Assembly: GCA_002315155.1 (NCBI GenBank)
Contig: DCFY01000087.1
Location: 1 to 8,898 of the forward strand
Source of the DNA: Megamonas sp. UBA1792
GTDB taxonomy: Bacteria > Bacillota_C > Negativicutes > Selenomonadales > Selenomonadaceae
Direction: 5' to 3'
Length of the DNA: 8,898 bases
Part shown: positions 1-6,934 of the stretch, piece by piece
Numbering within the stretch: the first letter of the stretch is position 1
How the letters are laid out: the number at the start of each line of letters is the position of its first letter
The notes under the pieces: model-generated
Seen by the model: only the letters and a program-made list of their open reading frames with translations
Database searches by the model: none
Told to the model about the DNA's origin: nothing
Made by a program: the position numbers and the translations under genes

Positions 1-352
1 ATATTATGCATTCCGCGAACAGCCGCTTCTGTCCGCAATCGAGATGAAACGCTATCTGTCTCTGTGTTGTGCGGACTTTGACTTGTCGATGGACTGCACG
101 ACTATGTCCGGTGGTGAACGTCAACGCGTTTTTATAGCGATATGCCTGTCTTTCCTTCCCAAAGTCGTATTATTGGATGAGCCAACTTCTGCTCTTGATG
201 AGAAAACTGCAAATCAATTTTTTATTGGCATTTGCCATTTCTGCAAGCAGAACAACATCACGCTTATTGTTGTCAGCCATGACAAATCGCTCATAGATCG
301 CTATGCCGATAACAAAATCACCCTTGCAGCTCCAAAGGAGACGATTATATGA
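1..352 (+). CDS. fetA: FetA/YbbL-type ABC transporter ATP-binding protein, C-terminal part (5' end outside window)
   Basis: This is the last 117 codons or so of an ABC ATPase. The frame is open from base 2, upstream of the first internal ATG at 44, so the gene begins outside the window. In order I see the ABC signature (MSGGERQRVFIA, about residues 21-32 counted from the ATG at 44), Walker B with the D-loop (VVLLDEPTSALD) and the H-loop (VVSHD). Walker A and the Q-loop must lie upstream. The stop overlaps the start of the next gene (ATGA, 349-352), which encodes a FetB/YbbM-type membrane protein, so the two are translationally coupled subunits of one transporter. In E. coli FetAB is reported to export iron and help against oxidative stress; substrate here is inferred from family only. 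The ATPase assignment is firm. The name fetA rests on the partner gene. Confidence 0.85.
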   Translation, partial: YYAFREQPLLSAIEMKRYLSLCCADFDLSMDCTTMSGGERQRVFIAICLSFLPKVVLLDEPTSALDEKTANQFFIGICHFCKQNNITLIVVSHDKSLIDRYADNKITLAAPKETII

Positions 353-1140
353 GAGGTATTGTTGAAATGCAGCTTTGGCAGTTTGCCCTTATTTATCTTC
401 TTCTTCTGATCGTGCTTACGATCATGAAAAAATGTCATATCAATCAGTCAAAGCTTCTTATTATTGCGAGCGTCCGAATGACCGTGCAGCTTATCCTTGC
501 CGGGCTTATTCTCACCTACATTTTTGAAAATCCACACCCGCTTTTTGTTTTGTTGTACCTGACTATAATGATTGCCTTTGCCGTCCATCGGGTGCTGTCG
601 CAAAACAAAGGTATCAATTACCGTTTTAAGCTTGCAATCGGTATATCACTTGCTGCCTCAGGACTTTGTGTTGTTGCTTTCTTCATTTGCATTGTTATAG
701 GTGAAAGCATCTTCAACCCCCAGTACATTGTCCCAATCAGTGGCATGATCATGGGAAATGCCATGACTGGTGCTTCGCTTGGGGTCAAGACTTTTCGTGA
801 AAGCTTCAACGGGCAGACCAGTAAAATCACTGCATTACTGAACATCGGTGTTACCCCGCAAAAGATTCTGCTGCCTTTCGTAAATCAGGCAATCGAAACT
901 GCACTGCTTCCAACACTTAATTCCATGCTTGGAATGGGCATTGTCGCTCTTCCCGGCATGATGACCGGTCAGATTCTCTCGGGGACGCTCCCGACCACAG
1001 CAATTCTTTACCAGATCGCTATCATGATTGCCGTCTGTGCCGTTGTCTGTCTTTCTGTCTTTGGATCGCTTTATCTTGGGTATAAAACACTTTATAACAC
1101 GCAAAATCAGATTGATTTTGCCGCACTCAATAAAAACTAA
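349..1140 (+). CDS. fetB: FetB/YbbM-type iron export permease (UPF0014 family)
   Basis: A 263-residue polytopic membrane protein, close to the usual FetB length of about 260. Hydrophobic segments run along the whole chain, starting with residues 8-25. Family-typical stretches are the glycine-rich PISGMIMGNAMTGASLGV region near the middle and LPGMMTGQILSG about 70 residues later. It should form the membrane channel of an ABC exporter with the ATPase encoded just upstream, whose stop codon it overlaps. The start at 349 has a good ribosome binding site (AAAGGAG, 334-340, 8 nt away). An ATG at 367 is an alternative start behind GAGAGG and would remove six residues. Export of iron is known for the E. 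coli homologue; for this protein it is inferred. No terminator is visible before the next gene. Confidence 0.88.
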   Translation: MRGIVEMQLWQFALIYLLLLIVLTIMKKCHINQSKLLIIASVRMTVQLILAGLILTYIFENPHPLFVLLYLTIMIAFAVHRVLSQNKGINYRFKLAIGISLAASGLCVVAFFICIVIGESIFNPQYIVPISGMIMGNAMTGASLGVKTFRESFNGQTSKITALLNIGVTPQKILLPFVNQAIETALLPTLNSMLGMGIVALPGMMTGQILSGTLPTTAILYQIAIMIAVCAVVCLSVFGSLYLGYKTLYNTQNQIDFAALNKN

Positions 1141-1197
1141 TTGTATCTTTTAACAAAAACATAACCTCGCCATAACGATCTCCTGATTTTTCTGCCG

Positions 1198-1203
1198 TAT
1201 AAT
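1198..1203 (+). promoter_or_regulatory. Possible -10 element for the HD-domain gene
   Basis: A perfect TATAAT lies 30 nt upstream of the ATG at 1234. No good -35 hexamer sits 16-18 nt before it and there is no TG extension, so it may be a weak or activator-dependent promoter, or chance in AT-rich DNA. It would allow this gene to be expressed apart from fetAB. Confidence 0.4.
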
Positions 1204-1233
1204 AAAAGAAAAACCTTTGAGGAGGCTTTTCTT

Positions 1234-2385
1234 ATGCCGAAAAATCTTACAGTATCAAGACGAAAATTTCTCGAAGTATCCGCTGGCGCTCTTGCTGGTG
1301 CAGCTCTTATGAGTATGCCCCGTATGTCTTTCGCCCTGCCGGGCAGTCTGCAAAGTGTCGATTGGATAAACTGTCCAACCGATCCATTAAAAACAGCTGA
1401 AAGCTCCAGTCTTGTAAAGAACTCCTATGACAAAATTCTTAGTTTTATCAATAAAATACAGGACAACTCACTGCGACAAAAAACATATGATATTATCAAT
1501 AATCCTGCACCAACCGTCATGAATGAATATACAAGTGAACACACAATCCGCTTAACCTATAACGAACTTATCTCGCAAAAACTTGTCGATCCGGAAAAGA
1601 TACAATGGAACACACTTTTCCCCGACTGTACCAATCCGCAGAAATCACCACAAGCCTTTATTTCCGCCCCAGGAAGCAGCTATGACAGCCACCACTCGTA
1701 TCCAGGCGGACTTGCTGTACATACGGCAATCAATCTTTCCATTGCCAGTGGTATCTACAATATTTATGATGATGTCTTCCGGTACAAAATGGATTATGAT
1801 GCCATTCTTGCTGCTGAAGCACTGCATGACATTGCCAAACCCTGGGTGTTTCAATGGCTGAATGATGGTACCTCACTGCCAGAGTTCCAGATCGCCGGCA
1901 CTGGTGCACATCACATTCTAAGTCTGGCGGAAACCATCTATCGCGGATTCCCGACACATGTCATTGTTGCACAGGCTTGCGCGCACAATCATCCCGGCAC
2001 AAAAGCGGATGAAGCGGAAGTCGCACGCTGGCTCATGGCTGCCGCTATTATTGCCCGGAAAAATCCCATCCGACAAAAACTGCTCAACGAAGATGGCCTT
2101 ACACTTAATGGTGCGAATCGTCAGGAAGGCTACATCGTCCATCTTGGCGATCACGATTTTATTCTGAGCGTACCGGCTGCCCAGCGCTCCGTTCATGCGC
2201 TGCAAAAAATTGCCAGAAACACTTACGGGCTTAGCAAAGATGACAGCAATGGTCAACCTTTTCATAAGTTCCGCAACTACATTGGTGCACAAGCTGGCTT
2301 CATGCGCGTGGACAACTGTATTGCCACTGATCCGTCGCTTGAAAAACTGACAGAACTTGTCAAAGAAATCATTCAAATAAAATAA
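1234..2385 (+). CDS. Tat-exported HD-domain protein (putative metal-dependent phosphohydrolase fold)
   Basis: A 383-residue protein with a clear twin-arginine signal: SRRKFLEV at residues 8-15, a hydrophobic Ala/Gly-rich stretch at 16-27, and a likely cleavage site after SFA (residue 34). The mature part holds an HD-superfamily-like pattern: HHSYPGGLAVHT (153-164), ALHDIAKPW (196-204, H198-D199), AHHILSLAE (225-233) and ACAHNHPG (248-255). This spacing of histidines and HD recalls the HD domain of YhaM-type and related phosphohydrolases, which bind two metal ions. Export in folded form by Tat would fit a protein that takes up its metal in the cytoplasm. Substrate and role are unknown. The start has a strong ribosome binding site (GAGGAGG, 1219-1225). 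It lies 93 nt after fetB on the same strand; a functional link with metal export is only a guess. Tat signal is firm, HD assignment fairly good. Confidence 0.75.
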   Translation: MPKNLTVSRRKFLEVSAGALAGAALMSMPRMSFALPGSLQSVDWINCPTDPLKTAESSSLVKNSYDKILSFINKIQDNSLRQKTYDIINNPAPTVMNEYTSEHTIRLTYNELISQKLVDPEKIQWNTLFPDCTNPQKSPQAFISAPGSSYDSHHSYPGGLAVHTAINLSIASGIYNIYDDVFRYKMDYDAILAAEALHDIAKPWVFQWLNDGTSLPEFQIAGTGAHHILSLAETIYRGFPTHVIVAQACAHNHPGTKADEAEVARWLMAAAIIARKNPIRQKLLNEDGLTLNGANRQEGYIVHLGDHDFILSVPAAQRSVHALQKIARNTYGLSKDDSNGQPFHKFRNYIGAQAGFMRVDNCIATDPSLEKLTELVKEIIQIK

Positions 2386-2390
2386 CAGTA

Positions 2391-2438
2391 AAAAAGAGCC
2401 ACTCCTCGCATATGCGAAAAGGGACTCCTTATTTTTTC
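2391..2438. terminator. Bidirectional rho-independent terminator between convergent genes
   Basis: A hairpin with tip CGC-ATAT-GCG is flanked by GAGCC on the left and GGACTC on the right, with A-runs on the left and T-runs on the right, so either transcript ends in a U-tract. In the - strand RNA the stem is GAG(U)CC-CUUUU-CGC pairing with GCG-AGGAG-(U)-GGCUC, two G-U wobbles included, followed by six U. On the + strand those wobbles become C-A mismatches, so it should work best for the LacI-type gene while still serving the HD-domain gene. Confidence 0.75.
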
Positions 2439-2445
2439 TATAGCG

Positions 2446-3462
2446 TTATAAATTTTCTAATATCTTAATTTCGTTTTGCATAAAATACTGTGAATTTTTC
2501 GGTGCTATACCGTTGACAAGATATTCAAACACAACCTGCATTGCCTTTTTTCCCTGCCGATACGGATGCTGGTAAATAATCGCCTTAACAACACCCCGTT
2601 CCATCATCTCTACTGTGGATGGCACACTGTCAAAGGCCACAACATGGACCTTGCTCTGCAAGTGCATATTCAGCACAGCCCGACAAGCACCATAGACACC
2701 AGCTGCAACAATATAAATTGCATTGATTTCCACATGTTCATGCAGCATCTGCTGTGTTTTTTCATAGGAACAGATATCATCGTCTTCATTTTCTTCTTTT
2801 GCAACGATCGTATATCCCGGTAGTGTCTTCATAATCTTTTCGAAACCCGCCATGCGCTGGTTATGTCCAAGCACTTTTGATGATCCCATCATTACACCAA
2901 TCTTCGCCTGTTCACCGATAAGCAAACGCAAAAGCGCACAGGCTGTCTCACCACCATTTTCATAGTCACTGCCGATATAGCAATTCCTTCGGCTGCCCTC
3001 AATGTCATTGTTCAGCGTCACAACAAAGATTCCCGCTGCAATGAATTCATCGATTTTTTTTACAACACGCACATCATTGATTGGAGTAAAGATAAGTGCA
3101 TTGATCTGATTTTTCATCTCATCAAGAATTGCACACTGCCGTTCAACATCATATCCCTTCATACTTTGCCACAACACCTGCATACCATAGATTTTATAGG
3201 AGTCCTCCGCCGATTTTATACCTGCTATGACATCCTCAAAAAAAGGGTTCCCAACAGATGCTAAAAGCACACCCACAACCGGTTTATGCTTGCGTGCTGC
3301 TAATGCCTTCCCAGCCGGATTCGGCTGATAGCCAAGCTGTTCCGCCATTTTACGAATTACCTGTTCCGTCTCCGGTTTCACATTACCACGATCATTGAGC
3401 ACACGATCAACCGTTCCACGTGAAAAGCCGCAAAGTTCGGCTATTTTTTTTATTGTAACCAT
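2446..3462 (-). CDS. LacI-family transcriptional regulator with sugar-binding-protein-like domain
   Basis: A 338-residue DNA-binding repressor. The N-terminus has the LacI helix-turn-helix (TIKKIAELCGFSRGTVDRVLND, about residues 3-24) and hinge region (about 46-57). A type-1 periplasmic-binding-protein fold follows, starting at PVVGVLLASVGNPFF, and near the C-terminus is a ribose-binding-like QHPYRQGKKA segment. I chose the ATG at 3462 because AGGTGA (3468-3473) lies 5 nt upstream and the product then begins where LacI proteins normally do. A longer frame from a TTG at 3498 would lack a ribosome binding site and run through an inverted repeat. It is the last gene on this strand after the xyloside genes, so a pentose or xyloside effector is likely, but I cannot name it. 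The 5' inverted repeat suggests self-regulation. Confidence 0.88.
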   Translation of the reverse strand: MVTIKKIAELCGFSRGTVDRVLNDRGNVKPETEQVIRKMAEQLGYQPNPAGKALAARKHKPVVGVLLASVGNPFFEDVIAGIKSAEDSYKIYGMQVLWQSMKGYDVERQCAILDEMKNQINALIFTPINDVRVVKKIDEFIAAGIFVVTLNNDIEGSRRNCYIGSDYENGGETACALLRLLIGEQAKIGVMMGSSKVLGHNQRMAGFEKIMKTLPGYTIVAKEENEDDDICSYEKTQQMLHEHVEINAIYIVAAGVYGACRAVLNMHLQSKVHVVAFDSVPSTVEMMERGVVKAIIYQHPYRQGKKAMQVVFEYLVNGIAPKNSQYFMQNEIKILENL

Positions 3463-3482
3463 TTCCGTCACCTGCACATCCC

Positions 3483-3504
3483 ATTCGTTTTGTTCCAAAC
3501 GAAT
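3483..3504. promoter_or_regulatory. Inverted repeat in the lacI-type gene leader, probable autoregulatory operator
   Basis: Perfect 8-bp arms ATTCGTTT (3483-3490) and AAACGAAT (3497-3504) are separated by 6 nt. The AAACG/CGTTT core resembles LacI-family half-sites in general. It sits just downstream of a TATATA (3512-3517) that could be the -10 element, so it would overlap the transcription start. No second copy was seen in the other intergenic regions. It could also act as an RNA hairpin 9 nt before the ribosome binding site. Confidence 0.55.
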
Positions 3505-3511
3505 CTTTTCT

Positions 3512-3517
3512 TATATA
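3512..3517 (-). promoter_or_regulatory. Possible -10 element of the lacI-type gene
   Basis: TATATA on the - strand, 49 nt before the ATG at 3462. No convincing -35 hexamer at 16-18 nt. Its placement directly before the inverted repeat is the main support. Confidence 0.3.
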
Positions 3518-3556
3518 TTTGCCACGGAAATGCTTTATTCCTTCTATCAGGCAAAC

Positions 3557-3700
3557 TCAATTGCGAACATCATCACATAAAAACTTATAAGAAAATGTTT
3601 TCCCCACACAATTCGATACAATCACCACAATAAATTCGTGCAGATCAAGATCTAGTATACGTCCATAATTTTCAAATTCCGCATCCGTTATCTTTTTTAT
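3557..3700 (-). pseudogene. Gene relic: start-codon-less small reading frame, N-terminus resembling DUF4867/ureidoglycolate-lyase-like proteins
   Basis: Between GH43 and the regulator, a ribosome binding site GAGGTGG (3706-3712) stands 5 nt before ATA (3698-3700). From there 47 codons are open to a TGA at 3557-3559. The first codons read as a plausible protein start, IKKITDAEFENYGRILD then LDLHEFI, and the F-x-x-YGR(V/I)L pattern is what I recall from DUF4867/ureidoglycolate-lyase-like proteins, some of which lie near sugar genes. After about 23 residues the text no longer looks like that family, and the frame is far shorter than a family member. A former ATG changed to ATA plus loss of the rest is the simplest reading. 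The family match is from memory; the ribosome binding site and open frame are seen directly. Confidence 0.4.
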
Positions 3701-3784
3701 TTATTCCACCTCATAACTTGCTTCATATTTCAATCTTCTGCAAGTCCGCTGCTTCGCAAAGCGTTGCAAAAATTACTCATTTCT

Positions 3785-5347
3785 TTAATCTTCGTTCTGT
3801 TGTGGACGATATAGAAAATAATCAAAGTCAGCAAAACAAGCATTCTTTTTTTCTAAATCATTAACGGTTAGTCCTATGAAATTTCCTGTAAACCCACCTG
3901 ACAAGAAACTGATGTTTTCTTCTAGTAAAACTTTTTTATCGCCTTTATCTTCAACTATAAATCGTGCATAAATTCCATCTGCTTCAATGCATAATTTTAC
4001 CTTTTCATTTTTTATCGGTATTTTGATCGGTACGATCGTAAACTCATCTTTTACGGCTTTCATGATCTGAACAACAATCCCCAGCTCTTCATCATAAGAA
4101 ATGTAAAAATAAATATAATTCATTATATCTAAATACAATATAATTCCTGCTAACTGCAAATAGTTAACAGGATGAAAAGCTAGTTGTGTTTCAGCCCTGA
4201 ATTTCTTATCACTCTGCCTTATGGCAATCATATGCTGATCAAATGTACTTTGCGGCGATTCTGCCCCCCACATACGAAGAATAGACTTCTCCGCCTGTAT
4301 TTGCAGCCATTTGTCCGTAGGATAGATACGCAATGTATTCCATTGACTTTGCATAGTCTTTTTATCAAAATCATCAAAAAAGCTATGATCTTTTTTATAA
4401 ACAGTCCCTTTGAAATTTTGGGGGACTTCTACATCTAACGCCGGAGAATGTCCACCCTGGCTAAGCCTCAGCCAACCGTCCTCTGACCACACAACTTTTT
4501 GTAATGCAGTTTCTCTACCTAAGATAGGATATTTTCCCAAGATTGGTCTTGTACACAAATGAGCTAAATACCATTCATGTTGATCTGTCTCTATCAGGCT
4601 CGCATGCCCCGAACACTGCAGCTGCAGTTCAGGATTATCTCTTGATGTCAGCATCGGGTTCTGCGGATCTACTTCATATGGTCCGATAATATTTTTTGAC
4701 CGTGCTACTGTAACCATATGTCCTTCCTCTGTTCCACCCTCAGCTGTCAATAAATAATAATAGCCTTTATACTTATAAAGCTGTGGAGCCTCCGTTTTTT
4801 GATATTCTGTTCCGTTAAAAATTTTATAAACTTCCCCCAGTAAATTTTTTCCGTTAAACTTTTGGAGAACAATTCCGGCTGACCTGTTATGTGTTTTTAA
4901 TCGATAATCCCATATTTCATTCACTAGCCACATTTCACCATTTTCATCATGAAATAAAGCTGGATCAAAGCCAGAACTATTTAAATAACGCGGCGTACTC
5001 CACGGACCTTTTATATCGCCTGCAGTTAACACATAATTGTTTACATCTTTAAATGGTACTTTTGTACTTTTGACATCTGTATATACCAAATAGAAAGTAC
5101 CCTTCGCATAACTTAAATGAGGTGCCCATATGCTGCATCCTTTTGGATTTCCTTGCAAATCAGCTAAGGTTTCATTCGTCAGCACAGACGTACAATACTC
5201 CCAATTAACCAGATCATCGGATTCGTAAATTTTTATTCCTGGCAGCCATTCAAATGTCGAAACCACAATATAATATTTCGTTTTCACTTTCAAAATACAT
5301 GGATCAGGATTGAAACCTTCCAGAACCGGATTATGAATAAACTGCAT
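3785..5347 (-). CDS. xynB: GH43 beta-xylosidase, cytoplasmic (XynB type)
   Basis: A 520-residue glycoside hydrolase family 43 enzyme of the two-domain beta-xylosidase kind, near the normal length of about 530. The N-terminal five-bladed propeller carries the expected catalytic residues: general base D15 in NPDP, pKa-setting D128 in GFDPALF, and acid E186 in KTEAPQL. The GRET segment near residue 278 also matches the family. From about residue 315 a beta-sandwich domain (GH43_C2 type) runs to the ADFDYFLY end. There is no signal peptide, so it should cleave imported xylobiose and xylosides inside the cell, releasing xylose. Some relatives also act on arabinofuranosides, which cannot be excluded. 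The ribosome binding site AGGAGG (5356-5361) overlaps the stop codon of the symporter gene 12 nt upstream, so the two are translationally linked. Base composition is more AT-rich than in xylB. Confidence 0.93.
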   Translation of the reverse strand: MQFIHNPVLEGFNPDPCILKVKTKYYIVVSTFEWLPGIKIYESDDLVNWEYCTSVLTNETLADLQGNPKGCSIWAPHLSYAKGTFYLVYTDVKSTKVPFKDVNNYVLTAGDIKGPWSTPRYLNSSGFDPALFHDENGEMWLVNEIWDYRLKTHNRSAGIVLQKFNGKNLLGEVYKIFNGTEYQKTEAPQLYKYKGYYYLLTAEGGTEEGHMVTVARSKNIIGPYEVDPQNPMLTSRDNPELQLQCSGHASLIETDQHEWYLAHLCTRPILGKYPILGRETALQKVVWSEDGWLRLSQGGHSPALDVEVPQNFKGTVYKKDHSFFDDFDKKTMQSQWNTLRIYPTDKWLQIQAEKSILRMWGAESPQSTFDQHMIAIRQSDKKFRAETQLAFHPVNYLQLAGIILYLDIMNYIYFYISYDEELGIVVQIMKAVKDEFTIVPIKIPIKNEKVKLCIEADGIYARFIVEDKGDKKVLLEENISFLSGGFTGNFIGLTVNDLEKKNACFADFDYFLYRPQQNED

Positions 5348-5359
5348 AACTGACCCCTC

Positions 5360-6748
5360 CTAGCATTGAGTTAAACGTTCTTTTTCCAGCTCAAGCGCAT
5401 TTCTTTCTTTTAGTTCTTTCGATATTCTTGTATAGGTTTCTTTATCCAAATTATAAAATCGCATACAAAGAATTGCTATAAGATATAAGCAAATAGGAAT
5501 AATTGCTGTAGCCATAAGAATCCCCTGCAATGCTTCTGGTGTCTGTGTTTGATTTGCTACATACCCACTCATAGCCAAAACCACTCCTGGTATCATACCA
5601 CCCAGTGCGTTCCCACATTTAAAGAAAAATCCAATAACCGCATAAATCATGCCGCCCAATCGTTTATTTGTCTTCCATTCACCATACTCAACAATTTCCG
5701 GAATTAATGCCCACATAAAGGCACTTATCATACCATTCCCAACAGAAGCAATTCCGCGGGAAATAAAAATTGCTGTAATCCAATTACTAGGAAAAACAAA
5801 CAATCCCAGCATCCCAATTATATCCGTCATAATAGATAATGTCATGAGCTGTATCTTCGATAGTTTTCTATTTAACCAAGGAATAAAAGGAATGATCATT
5901 AACGCGGGAAAGGTACCTATTCCTGCATACCATTTTACTAATTCCGGTCTTCCAACATAATATGTAACATAATAAATTCCTGTTGAACTGACCACAGATT
6001 TCACTCCATAAATCACAAAGAAAAATATACTTAAAATAATTAATGGTCTGTTAACTCTAAACTGTTCAAAAATATCACTGAACTTTATTTTCGTATGTGA
6101 AGCAGGGACACTGACTCTTTCCTTGGTTGATCTAAAACAAATAAGAAGTAACACGCCGCCTATAATACCAATAATTACAATCGTCAACTGCCAACTATCC
6201 GAAAGGCTCATTGTTTGCGAAAACAAACCTGCCAAAAGTGGTACAAAAAAGGCAACAATAACCTGGCCGATATTTGCTAAAAAGGTTCTGTACGTGGTTA
6301 CACTAACAGATTCATGCTGATCCGATGTCATTGCAGAAGTCAATGCCCCATAAGGAACATTGATAAATGTATAGCAAACAGATAAAGCGATGTAGGTTGC
6401 ATAGGCATATATGATTTTTCCATTTTCACTGAATTGCGGTGTACTAAAACATAATACAGATAAGATAACAAATGGTACTGCACCGTATAACAAAAAAGGT
6501 CTGAATTTCCCATATTTCGTATTCGTCTTATCAACAAGCATTCCTACGACAGGGTCCATAAGCGCATCAACAACTCGAACAATAAAAAACATAAAAGCTG
6601 CTGCGCCAGCGGCTAATCCAAAAACATCTGTATAAAAGAATAATAAATAACTTGAAATACTTGCATAAACAAGATTGCAGGCAAGGTCTCCTAATCCATA
6701 ACCAATTTTTTCTTTTACTGAAATAGTACTAACAAAATTTTTTTCCAT
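5360..6748 (-). CDS. GPH-family xyloside/pentoside:cation symporter (XynP-like)
   Basis: A 462-residue inner-membrane carrier of the glycoside-pentoside-hexuronide:cation symporter family (MelB/XynP relatives), with about 12 hydrophobic segments. Typical N-terminal features are GYGLGDLACNLVY (residues 16-28), the R58-x-x-D61-x-x-x-D65-P run in helix 2 where the acidic residues are candidates for coupling-ion binding, and D73-K-T followed by YGKFRPFLLYG in the first cytoplasmic loop. It most likely brings xylobiose, xylosides or a pentose into the cell together with Na+ or H+, since the next gene, only 12 nt downstream, is an intracellular xylosidase. The start has AAGGAG 8 nt upstream. The exact sugar and ion cannot be read from the sequence. 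The gene is noticeably AT-rich. Confidence 0.9.
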   Translation of the reverse strand: MEKNFVSTISVKEKIGYGLGDLACNLVYASISSYLLFFYTDVFGLAAGAAAFMFFIVRVVDALMDPVVGMLVDKTNTKYGKFRPFLLYGAVPFVILSVLCFSTPQFSENGKIIYAYATYIALSVCYTFINVPYGALTSAMTSDQHESVSVTTYRTFLANIGQVIVAFFVPLLAGLFSQTMSLSDSWQLTIVIIGIIGGVLLLICFRSTKERVSVPASHTKIKFSDIFEQFRVNRPLIILSIFFFVIYGVKSVVSSTGIYYVTYYVGRPELVKWYAGIGTFPALMIIPFIPWLNRKLSKIQLMTLSIMTDIIGMLGLFVFPSNWITAIFISRGIASVGNGMISAFMWALIPEIVEYGEWKTNKRLGGMIYAVIGFFFKCGNALGGMIPGVVLAMSGYVANQTQTPEALQGILMATAIIPICLYLIAILCMRFYNLDKETYTRISKELKERNALELEKERLTQC

Positions 6749-6850
6749 AAATTTTTCTCCTTCACAACCACATTTTTAGAATAACTGATTGGGTGGTTTA
6801 TCTCCAATTCTTTACAATATCCTTTTGTACTTTGCTAAAAATTTCATTTT

Positions 6851-6866
6851 GCATAGCATGCTTTGC
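6851..6866. promoter_or_regulatory. Imperfect palindrome upstream of the symporter gene, possible operator
   Basis: GCAtAGCATGCTtTGC: a perfect 8-bp core AGCATGCT with one mismatched pair and then three more matching pairs. It lies about 100 nt before the symporter start in the 186-nt gap after xylB, where no terminator and no clear promoter could be found. It differs from both the TGTGC-N4-GCACA sites and the lacI leader repeat. It may be an operator or a chance palindrome. Confidence 0.25.
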
Positions 6867-6934
6867 CTTACTACTCACAACTTTTCCAGTATTTCAATCT
6901 TTTTTATATGATAAATCTTGTAGCCTGCCTTCAC

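Noticed and set aside
618..1104. Open frames antisense to fetB
   Set aside because: No ribosome binding sites and no protein-like features. They follow from the codon use of the membrane protein on the + strand.
3463..3498. Upstream extension of the LacI-type protein from a TTG at 3498
   Set aside because: No ribosome binding site there, while the ATG at 3462 has AGGTGA 5 nt away and gives the normal LacI N-terminus. The extension would also translate through the inverted repeat.
3715..3762. Possible terminator or attenuator after GH43 (GCTTCGCAAAGC at 3751-3762 and ACTTGC/GCAAGT arms at 3716-3745)
   Set aside because: The stems are short (4 and 6 bp), the second has an 18-nt loop, and no U-tract follows on the - strand, so it cannot be called a terminator.
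6787..6810. ATTGG-N11-CCAAT inverted repeat upstream of the symporter
   Set aside because: Only 5-bp arms with a long spacer in AT-rich DNA, and no match to other elements in the window.
6749..6934. Separate promoter for the symporter
   Set aside because: Several TTG-like and TAT-like hexamers were tried, but none combined acceptable sequence with 16-18 nt spacing.
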